Of a stretch of 5,790 bases of DNA, positions 1-5,203 are shown one piece after another; the first letter of the stretch is position 1; the number at the start of each line of letters is the position of its first letter. Origin of the DNA: an uncultured archaeon (lineage in GTDB: Archaea; Thermoproteota; Nitrososphaeria; Nitrososphaerales; CALBXV01); contig CALBXV010000599.1 of assembly GCA_937890045.1 (NCBI GenBank), positions 1-5,790 of the forward strand, in the 5' to 3' direction. A program made the translations under genes and the position numbers. A model generated the notes under the pieces. That model saw nothing but the letters and a program-made list of their open reading frames with translations. It searched no databases and was not told where the DNA came from.

Positions 1-238
1 CAGGAACAATGTTAGGCAAGTTAACAGATTGGAATGTAGACGATGATGGCATTCCAGATGCTGGTAGTAAACGCCGAGGCATACTAACAGAAGATTATAA
101 GATAGCACCATTTTTTGAATATTATCAAAGACAGAAAGTGCATATATTGTAGACACAACCGCTACACATACAGCATTTAATGGTGGGTGGGATAATAGAT
201 ATAACTTACTTATAGAGGTTTTAGGATATAAGGAATGA
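1..238 (+). pseudogene. 3' end of an unrecognised gene, apparently frameshifted
   Basis: The left edge cuts into an open frame (codons from base 3) ending in TAG at 150-152. It contains the acidic segment DWNVDDDGIPDAGS, which resembles Ca-binding DxDxDG loops. A second frame, one base back, opens after a TGA at 116-118 and reads SKTESAYIVDTTATHTAFNG and on through GGWDNRYNLL to a TGA at 236-238. That stop overlaps the next start as ATGA, which is the usual end of a phage gene. The simplest reading is one protein whose frame is broken by a single missing base between about 119 and 149, perhaps in one of the AAA runs at 128-130 or 136-138. I do not recognise the family. The alternatives are a gene that really ends at 152 followed by about 80 nt of leader, or a programmed shift; no classic slippery heptamer is present. 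Confidence 0.5.
223..234 (+). promoter_or_regulatory. Ribosome binding site of the SDR-like gene
   Basis: AGGA at 223-226 lies 8 nt before the ATG at 235, and a second AGGA directly abuts the start. The first has normal spacing and supports the start at 235. The site sits inside the last codons of the upstream gene, so translation is probably coupled. Confidence 0.55.
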
Positions 239-675
239 AATTTTATATTACAGGAACTAGACGAGGTTTAGGCAAAGCACTTGAAGAACTATATGGAAAT
301 TGTAATAGTTTAGAAGAATGTGACATATTCATTAACAACAAACATGATGGATTCAGTCAGGTAGAATTGTTGTATAAAGCTGCTAGATTAGATAAACAAA
401 TTATCAATATAGGTTCTGCAGCTAGTGATTGGGTAAAGGGATATAAAAAGAAATTTAAATATGGACTTGAAAAGAAAACTTTGAAGGATGCAAATGATGC
501 TTTATTTTATGAAGGTATTAATACCACTATAATTAATTTTGGATATTTTGATAGTCCACGTGTAGCCCATATTGAAGTAAATAAAATGGATATATCTTAT
601 TGTGTGGGTATAGTAGAATGGGTATTAGAACAACCTCATAGAGTTAAAGATATTACAATTATTCCACAGTGTTAA
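235..675 (+). CDS. Very short SDR-like (Rossmann) oxidoreductase
   Basis: The protein has 146 residues, well below the roughly 250 of a classical short-chain dehydrogenase/reductase, yet the SDR landmarks appear in order. There is a TGTRRGLG dinucleotide-binding loop (residues 6-13), an NN pair at 34-35 where NNAG is normally found, a serine in NIGSAAS (S61), a YxxxK pair (Y76, K80), and an INFGYFDSPRV segment (100-110) at the place of the PG loop. The spacing is compressed, with about 26 residues between the Gly loop and NN, so several strands and helices of the usual fold are missing. By family knowledge it would be a cytosolic NAD(P)(H)-dependent reductase or dehydrogenase; the substrate is unknown. 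It follows the upstream gene by ATGA overlap, and its 3' end overlaps the convergent gene by 17 nt. It could also be a non-catalytic NAD(P)-binding relic. Confidence 0.8.
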   Translation: MKFYITGTRRGLGKALEELYGNCNSLEECDIFINNKHDGFSQVELLYKAARLDKQIINIGSAASDWVKGYKKKFKYGLEKKTLKDANDALFYEGINTTIINFGYFDSPRVAHIEVNKMDISYCVGIVEWVLEQPHRVKDITIIPQC

Positions 676-973
676 TAGTATAAGTAAAACCAGCGGCATC
701 AAGTGATGCTCCATGATTAGCAATTTCAGTACTCTTTGAAGATTCCCAAAGATCAAAAGCTTCTTTAGTGTTCCAAGTTCTTACTAATGTATGTGTTTGT
801 GTATCTACATCAAACGCAGTAGTTTCTGTCAAAGTGCCAGCAGTTTTTAAATCTGTCAAATATGATGTATAATCAGAATCATTAACTATTCCTTCCAATT
901 CATTCTGAGATTCTATATCATTTTGAAAAGTAGTATCAGATTTAGTAAATGTTATTGTTTGTGTAACAGCCAT
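659..973 (-). CDS. Small Thr-rich phage protein, unknown function
   Basis: The protein has 104 residues and begins MAVTQTITFTKSD. About one residue in five is Thr; it is acidic, has no Cys, and its only Met is the initiator. No signal peptide or membrane segment is visible. The C-terminal half (TLVRTWNTKEAFDLWESS, then GFTYTINTVE) has alternating beta-like stretches around one helix. Small proteins starting MAV-TITFT are familiar to me from marine myovirus genomes as hypothetical proteins, but I cannot name the family. A strong AGGAG at 981-985, spaced 7 nt, fixes the start, and an exact TATAAATA late-type octamer lies 48 nt upstream. This suggests separate late expression, as for a virion or assembly protein. 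It is the last gene of the minus-strand block. Confidence 0.8.
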   Translation of the reverse strand: MAVTQTITFTKSDTTFQNDIESQNELEGIVNDSDYTSYLTDLKTAGTLTETTAFDVDTQTHTLVRTWNTKEAFDLWESSKSTEIANHGASLDAAGFTYTINTVE

Positions 974-980
974 ATTAATT

Positions 981-985
981 CTCCT
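981..985 (-). promoter_or_regulatory. Strong ribosome binding site of the Thr-rich protein
   Basis: The minus strand reads AGGAG 7 nt before the ATG at 973. It overlaps the TAG stop of the upstream hydrolase gene (984-986), so the small gene can be loaded independently as well as by read-through of ribosomes. Confidence 0.75.
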
Positions 986-1775
986 AATCGTAAATAAAAG
1001 GACTATGTTCTTCTTTACTATATTTATATCTCAACGACTCAAAATAATCTTCCATTTTAATTTCTCTTGAGATAAAATTTCCCTTTTTAATAATATCTAT
1101 TATTAAATTTGCCATAATTTGATTATGTTCTTCGTTCAAATGATTTTGTCGAGTCTTGAAATTACTTTTCTTATTGAATAACCATTTTTTAAAAACATCC
1201 CTTCGTCCCGAATCTCGGTAAGAATCGAATGTAATTAAAGTTTCTATATCTTTATCAGACATACCTTTGGTTTTTAACATACCCATTTCTATATCAAACA
1301 ATGATCTATTACTAACTGGTCCACTTTTAATATCACTACCTTCCATACTATTAAAAAAACAAGGAAACCAAATACAGTTCTTTTTCTTTTGTAACATTAA
1401 CTCGTCTATTTGCATCAATAAACCTTTTTGAGCTACTTTATGCCAATCAAAAGATATAATATGATTGTAATATCCTTTGATTGCTTCGTACATTTTATCA
1501 GAACAATCTATTGGATAATCATCTAAGTCCCAACTATTGGCAATATTAATATCTTTCTTATCCTTATTTGGTAATCTATTAGGTTCAGTAATACAAAATA
1601 TAATATAGTCCGCTTGATCTACCACTTCAAGTAAAACTTCATATGAATGAAATAGTGCTCGACCATTTAATCCCTGTGCAATAATATCAGCATTAAATTC
1701 TTTTGCTACAATAAATGGCCAACCGCCTGGTTTAATATTAGCACAATAACTATCTCCTATAAATGCTATTTTCAT
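984..1775 (-). CDS. SGNH/GDSL-type hydrolase (esterase-like)
   Basis: The protein has 263 residues. Block I is IGDSYCAN at the extreme N-terminus, with the candidate nucleophile S9. Block II is QGLNGRA with G35, block III is the variant ITEPNR with N66 as the possible oxyanion-hole Asn, and block V is QNHLNEEHN with H212 as the candidate catalytic His. The Asp normally three residues before the His is absent (R209), so the triad may be reduced to Ser-His. The family hydrolyses ester bonds, often O-acetyl groups on sugars, or lipids. No signal peptide is seen, so action is cytosolic or in the virion. It starts inside the stop of the oxygenase gene (ATGA overlap) with only a weak GGA before it, which implies translational coupling. 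An acetyltransferase-like gene lies in the same block, so O-acetyl turnover is possible, but that is inference. Confidence 0.82.
   Translation of the reverse strand: MKIAFIGDSYCANIKPGGWPFIVAKEFNADIIAQGLNGRALFHSYEVLLEVVDQADYIIFCITEPNRLPNKDKKDINIANSWDLDDYPIDCSDKMYEAIKGYYNHIISFDWHKVAQKGLLMQIDELMLQKKKNCIWFPCFFNSMEGSDIKSGPVSNRSLFDIEMGMLKTKGMSDKDIETLITFDSYRDSGRRDVFKKWLFNKKSNFKTRQNHLNEEHNQIMANLIIDIIKKGNFISREIKMEDYFESLRYKYSKEEHSPFIYD
1021..1028 (-). promoter_or_regulatory. T4-type late promoter octamer TATAAATA
   Basis: The minus strand carries an exact TATAAATA, the T4-like phage late promoter box. It lies within the last codons of the hydrolase gene and ends 48 nt upstream of the Thr-rich protein's ATG. 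Transcription would start near 1015 and give a leader of about 40 nt that includes the AGGAG site. In DNA this AT-rich, two or three chance matches over both strands would not surprise, so position is the main support. Confidence 0.45.
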
Positions 1776-2431
1776 TCCAAACCAACACTCTTATTCCAAT
1801 TTTTAATGTCTACATTATAAACTTCTTCTGTTCCATATATTGCATAATTACTATATTTTTCTAAACTAGATTGTATTAATTTTTTATTCTTATCTGTATC
1901 TATTTCAAAATGCATATATAAAATAGTTCTGCCCGGTTCCTCATCAACACCATGTATGGTTTCTGTATTTCGTAAAAGAAATGTATCAGTATCATCTGGC
2001 ATAGTTGTATAAACTTTCTCACTATTGTAAATTATATATTGCATATTAGTCCTACTACCCAATATCAAAGTTCGATATCCACATGGTTCATTAATAAAAT
2101 TGTTATTATACAATTTTTTATCGTAACCTTTTTTAATAACTTGTTGATAACCAAAATCTAAATGGCTTTGGCATTCTTTAATTTGTGTGTGAAGATTAAT
2201 CTTTCGTATTGTCTTAAATGGAAACAAGTTAATCCAATCTATTAGGTCTGGATATTCTTTACATACTATCGGATTAATTTCAGATATTGTAGAAGATCCT
2301 CTTTTTGATTCAATTATTTTTTTATATTTCCATGCAAAAAACTCTTTAACTTCTAAAGAGGGATTAAAGTCTGAATATGGAAACTTGGGTATATCAACTG
2401 GACACCATAATAATTTAGCATGACTTTGCAT
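1772..2431 (-). CDS. Cupin-type 2OG-Fe(II) oxygenase, Asp/Asn hydroxylase-like
   Basis: The protein has 219 residues. The central part carries SHLDFG (H90-x-D92) and then NTETIHGVDEEPGRTILYMH, with H160 and R168. This order, HxD then a distal His and a basic residue 8 positions later, fits the Fe(II) facial triad and 2-oxoglutarate-binding residue of double-stranded beta-helix oxygenases. The closest resemblance is to aspartyl/asparaginyl beta-hydroxylase-like proteins found in marine phages. The expected reaction is oxygen- and 2OG-dependent hydroxylation of a peptide or small molecule in the cytosol. The N-terminal 80 residues are alpha-rich and not recognised. The start is supported by GGAGGG at 2437-2442, although this gives a 17 nt overlap with the radical SAM gene upstream. 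The stop overlaps the hydrolase start by ATGA. Confidence 0.75.
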   Translation of the reverse strand: MQSHAKLLWCPVDIPKFPYSDFNPSLEVKEFFAWKYKKIIESKRGSSTISEINPIVCKEYPDLIDWINLFPFKTIRKINLHTQIKECQSHLDFGYQQVIKKGYDKKLYNNNFINEPCGYRTLILGSRTNMQYIIYNSEKVYTTMPDDTDTFLLRNTETIHGVDEEPGRTILYMHFEIDTDKNKKLIQSSLEKYSNYAIYGTEEVYNVDIKNWNKSVGLE

Positions 2432-3380
2432 GAATACCCTCCGGTGTTAATGCACCATAAGCTTCAAATGCAGGTTCTAACGTACCGGTATCATTTAAAC
2501 GTCCCTTTCTCCAACAAGAACCCTGTTCTGTAAAACATTCCAATACCCAAACGTGCAAATGTCTTTTAGGTTTAAAATGAAAACAACAATTCTTACCTAA
2601 ACATTTCTCGGAATTCTTTCCAATTTTTAGTTCTCCACTTAAAGTCACAGTACCATACATTTCTTCTTCAGTAAAATAGTTTTCTAATAACTTTAACATT
2701 TCGGGTGTTCTGTATGAATGTGATTCTTTAATCCATCTCCCTGTATGACCTTGAGCTCTAAATTTAAGAATTCGTACAACCTTTTTAAATCTATCAGCTA
2801 TGTCTATCAAATCTGGCATAACACTTTCATTTAAATCCCTAATCAAAGCAGAAGAAAGTAGAACCCTTACCGCATCTGTTTTTTGTATATTCTCTAATGC
2901 TTTTGTTTTAAACTCTTGTACAGGTTCTCCATATATTATATCACTAATCTCATCATTATATCCAGAACTAAAATCCAAACAACAAACAGTCTTACCCATT
3001 TTAGAAATTTGAGCAAACTCTTTACAAAATGATATACTTTTAGCAAACCGTTTGCCATTAGTAGGCATGAACACCCCATGGCCATGTTTGTAAGTTATTT
3101 CTAAAATTTTAAAAATATCTCTACTTATTGAGGGTTCACCTCCAACAAGCATCATAAGAACCGGCCTTGGCAATCTAGCACATAGGTCCTCATAGTAATC
3201 TAAATCCAAATCCTTATTCATGGATGTAGTAGTTACTGGAAATTTAGGACCAGGAGAATCTGAGTAACACATATTACATGACATATTACATTGCCACATA
3301 ACATCTATAAAAATTTCAGGAAAGACTCCTTGTTCGTATGGGGTTTTTTCAATGGGTACTGAATGTATCAACGGTTGCAT
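2415..3380 (-). CDS. Radical SAM protein with C-terminal cysteine cluster
   Basis: The protein has 321 residues. WQCNMSCNMCY gives C31-x3-C35-x2-C38 for the SAM-bound 4Fe-4S cluster. MLVGGEPSI (GGEP at 80-83) is the SAM-binding loop, FMPTNGK (about 104-110) the next strand motif, and FRAQGHTGRW (207-216) matches the late-barrel GR element of SPASM-type relatives. The tail holds five Cys at 260, 265, 266, 282 and 289, followed by WRKGRL. That pattern is compatible with an auxiliary iron-sulfur cluster as in SPASM/twitch peptide-modifying enzymes, though the spacing is not canonical. Family knowledge gives 5'-deoxyadenosyl radical chemistry, often on a peptide or sugar; the substrate is unknown here. 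An own ribosome site, GAGAGG at 3387-3392, supports the ATG at 3380. It directly precedes the oxygenase gene in the operon. Confidence 0.88.
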   Translation of the reverse strand: MQPLIHSVPIEKTPYEQGVFPEIFIDVMWQCNMSCNMCYSDSPGPKFPVTTTSMNKDLDLDYYEDLCARLPRPVLMMLVGGEPSISRDIFKILEITYKHGHGVFMPTNGKRFAKSISFCKEFAQISKMGKTVCCLDFSSGYNDEISDIIYGEPVQEFKTKALENIQKTDAVRVLLSSALIRDLNESVMPDLIDIADRFKKVVRILKFRAQGHTGRWIKESHSYRTPEMLKLLENYFTEEEMYGTVTLSGELKIGKNSEKCLGKNCCFHFKPKRHLHVWVLECFTEQGSCWRKGRLNDTGTLEPAFEAYGALTPEGIHAKSC

Positions 3381-3386
3381 AATATT

Positions 3387-3402
3387 CCTCTCACTATTTA
3401 TC
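3387..3402 (-). promoter_or_regulatory. Ribosome binding site and weak late-box-like octamer before the radical SAM gene
   Basis: GAGAGG (3387-3392) lies 6 nt before the ATG at 3380 and is a good ribosome site. Just upstream, GATAAATA (3395-3402) differs by one base from the T4-type late box. It overlaps the stop of the truncated gene and would start transcription inside the ribosome site, so the promoter half of this call is weak. Confidence 0.35.
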
Positions 3403-3558
3403 TATTGCAAATCTTTCAACATCTACATTAGGTATATTAGGATCATTTAACATATTTCCTAGATAACAATTAGAGCATGCCAATTGGCATTGATATGTTG
3501 TTTGTATAGATATAGTTTTAAATGTATTATCTTCAGGTTCTAATTCATAATATTTCAA
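3394..3558 (-). pseudogene. Truncated radical SAM remnant (N-terminal cluster motif only)
   Basis: The frame encodes KYYELEPEDNTFKTISIQ, then a canonical YQCQLACSNCYLG (C-x3-C-x2-C), and stops 23 residues after the third Cys, at IDK and TAG. A radical SAM protein needs roughly 200 further residues (GGEP loop, TNG strand, barrel). None of these follow, because the next gene begins 13 nt later with its own complete N-terminus. I take TTG at 3558 as the start, with AAAGG 9 nt upstream, giving 54 residues. An ATG at 3624 would give 76 but overlaps the acetyltransferase gene by 80 nt. This looks like a gene that lost its body by deletion or recombination. A short expressed cluster-binding peptide is a less likely alternative. 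Confidence 0.65.
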
Positions 3559-4066
3559 TTTCAATAACCTTTTGCCAGGTTTGTCGGATATATTTTTCTT
3601 CTGTATAAAAATGAGCCCTTTCAAATATTTTTCTATTGGGTTTATGTCCGAATATAGTTCCTTTACCTTCTGCTACACGTTGATGTGCTTTATAAAGCCA
3701 AGTATTATATTCGTTAAAGGTTAGCCAAATAAATTTAAAATTATTATCTTTAGCATACTCCATTTGATAAGGCAATATAGAATTCCCAAATAAACTTCTA
3801 GCTTTATATTTAGGCAAAATATATAAACGAACTCCACATATTAATACATCATCAGTATGTTTATAAGCTCCAGCATATCCTATAGGTTTGTCATTATCAT
3901 ATAATATAGAAAACTTTCCATTTTCATACCTATTAGAAATATGAAATAGAATTTTTGATTCGGTGTAATTATCTTTAGCTAAATTTCTTTTATCCTTTTC
4001 TGCTTCGGAAGTAAGATACTTCACATCATCTAATAATTCTTCATTATAATCTTTCAGGTATATCAC
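3545..4066 (-). CDS. GNAT-like acetyltransferase
   Basis: With a GTG start at 4066 the protein has 173 residues. The central part reads GKFSILYDNDKPIGYAGAY (about 50-68), a beta-hairpin typical of GNAT strands 2-3. It continues into ICGVRLYILPKYKARSLFGN (76-95), matching strand 4 and the acetyl-CoA pyrophosphate loop with a degenerate R/QxxGxG/A motif. Then follow FKFIWLTFNEYNTWLYK (110-126), the strand 5 and helix region. The family transfers acetyl from acetyl-CoA to an amine or hydroxyl; the substrate here is unknown. The frame stays open to an ATG at 4156, but that would overlap the divergent gene by 78 nt and has no ribosome site, so I prefer GTG at 4066. That start also lacks a Shine-Dalgarno sequence. 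The gene heads the minus-strand block and overlaps the radical SAM remnant at its end. Confidence 0.75.
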   Translation of the reverse strand: MIYLKDYNEELLDDVKYLTSEAEKDKRNLAKDNYTESKILFHISNRYENGKFSILYDNDKPIGYAGAYKHTDDVLICGVRLYILPKYKARSLFGNSILPYQMEYAKDNNFKFIWLTFNEYNTWLYKAHQRVAEGKGTIFGHKPNRKIFERAHFYTEEKYIRQTWQKVIEIEIL

Positions 4067-4079
4067 ATAAATATTTATA
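4066..4079. promoter_or_regulatory. Divergent start region with perfect AT palindrome and late-promoter box
   Basis: Only 12 bases separate the two divergent starts (GTG at 4066 minus, ATG at 4079 plus), and they form the perfect palindrome ATAAATATTTAT (4067-4078). The minus strand holds exact TATAAATA (4072-4079), the T4-type late box. The plus strand holds CATAAATA (4066-4073), one base off. Start sites predicted six or so bases beyond each box fall at or near each start codon, and neither gene has a Shine-Dalgarno sequence. Leaderless transcripts, or more distant promoters inside the opposing genes, are the two options. A chance AT-rich match is possible. Confidence 0.4.
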
Positions 4080-5203
4080 TGAATAAAAGCTATTGTAAAA
4101 GGGCTTTCGACCATATCTATTGCGACAGCAAAGGTAGGTATAGGCTTTGTTGTCATGCTTTTCCATTTGATGACGATTGGGATAATGAAGATAAACCTAT
4201 ATTTAATTCTACAGTAACAACTCCTTTTAAATATTATCTTTCGCCAGAGATGGATGAAATAAGAAGTAGAATGTTAGATGGTAAAAATATTCCAGAATGT
4301 TATTTGTGTACTTCTATAGAACAGAGAGGAGGAGTATCTTATAGAGAGTTTAATAAAATACAAACTGAACCTAGAGATATAGAATTAAAATTAAGAGTAT
4401 TTGGTAGTCATTGTAACTTAACCTGTTATATGTGTATGCCTCACAATTCTTCAACAAGAAGAAAAGAATTATCATTATTAAAAAATAATTACTTTGGTGG
4501 TAACGATAAACCTATAAAGAAAGAACAATACGATAAAACTATAAAAGACGTTCTTGATAATATAGACAGAGTTTCTTCAATAAAATTTACTGGAGGTGAA
4601 CCATTTTTATTACCTAGAATGTGGAGTTTTTTAGATAAAATTTCCGACGAAGATGCTAGTAAAATTGGAGTTAGTTTTGATACAAATTTAACTGCTATGG
4701 ACTATACAAAATTTACTTCTGATGTAATATTAAAATTTAAAAATGTTGGTCTTGCTGTATCTTGTGACCATTACGGAGATAAATTAGCTTGGATAAGATA
4801 TCCAATAAACGTTAAAAAATTTGAATCTAATTTAAAACTTTATAAAGAATGGATAAGCGGTTTAAATTGCACAGCCTCAATATTAAATATAAACGATTCT
4901 GAAGAAATAAAAAAATATTATAAGGACAACTTCGATTTAGATTTGGACTTTTGTTATATCGTATACTATCCATATTTTCTATCTATAAGAAATTCAAATA
5001 ATAAAAATACTATAATGAAAAACTTCCATAAGGTGTCCAGTGAATTCACTAAACACGGCACTGGCGATTCTGGTAATCGTCTTATAACTGAATTAAAAAG
5101 AGTACCAGTAAATAAAGATGACATTAAACAATATCTATCAGAACTTAATGCTGTTAGAAAAACAGATATATCAAAACTGTGGCCCGATTTGGATGATTTA
5201 TGA
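4079..5203 (+). CDS. Twitch-type radical SAM protein (N-terminal twitch)
   Basis: The protein has 374 residues. Before the radical SAM core lies a Cys-rich module: YCKRAFDHIYCDSKGRYRLCC (C6, C15, C24, C25) and IPECYLCTSIEQRGGVSYRE (C74, C77). This layout is known from radical SAM proteins with an N-terminal twitch domain that binds an auxiliary iron-sulfur cluster. The core follows, with GSHCNLTCYMCMP (C112-x3-C116-x2-C119), KFTGGEPFLLP (GGEP at 172-175), GVSFDTNL and VSCDHYGDKLAWIRYP (matching the DG-x-GE-x-IRYP segment of relatives). Such enzymes generate a 5'-deoxyadenosyl radical; many act on peptides, but the substrate here is unknown. The N-terminal motif lies right at the ATG, which supports 4079 although no Shine-Dalgarno sequence precedes it. 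It is transcribed away from the minus block and overlaps the next radical SAM gene by ATGA. Confidence 0.9.
   Translation: MNKSYCKRAFDHIYCDSKGRYRLCCHAFPFDDDWDNEDKPIFNSTVTTPFKYYLSPEMDEIRSRMLDGKNIPECYLCTSIEQRGGVSYREFNKIQTEPRDIELKLRVFGSHCNLTCYMCMPHNSSTRRKELSLLKNNYFGGNDKPIKKEQYDKTIKDVLDNIDRVSSIKFTGGEPFLLPRMWSFLDKISDEDASKIGVSFDTNLTAMDYTKFTSDVILKFKNVGLAVSCDHYGDKLAWIRYPINVKKFESNLKLYKEWISGLNCTASILNINDSEEIKKYYKDNFDLDLDFCYIVYYPYFLSIRNSNNKNTIMKNFHKVSSEFTKHGTGDSGNRLITELKRVPVNKDDIKQYLSELNAVRKTDISKLWPDLDDL

Noticed and set aside
111..116. T6 run as a slippery site explaining the frameshift
   Set aside because: A -1 slip there enters frame 2 directly at TGA 116-118 and terminates, so it cannot join the two halves.
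696..709. Hairpin GCATC-AAGT-GATGC as a terminator between convergent genes
   Set aside because: The stem is only 5 bp, no T run follows, and it is inside the coding region of the Thr-rich protein.
1759..1766. TATAAATG and similar one-off late-box matches on the plus strand
   Set aside because: They lie inside coding regions with no plus-strand gene start downstream, as expected by chance in AT-rich DNA.
2800..3012. 70-codon plus-strand open frame
   Set aside because: It lies wholly antisense to the well-supported radical SAM gene, has no ribosome site or recognisable motif, and is a shadow of that gene.
3559..3624. ATG start at 3624 for the radical SAM remnant
   Set aside because: It overlaps the acetyltransferase gene by 80 nt. 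The TTG at 3558 has an AAAGG upstream and gives the KYYELEPEDN start expected next to the CxxxCxxC motif. Some uncertainty remains.
4067..4156. N-terminal extension of the GNAT gene to ATG at 4156 or 4114
   Set aside because: It would overlap the start of the divergent twitch radical SAM gene by up to 78 nt, no Shine-Dalgarno sequence precedes either ATG, and the extension is not GNAT-like.
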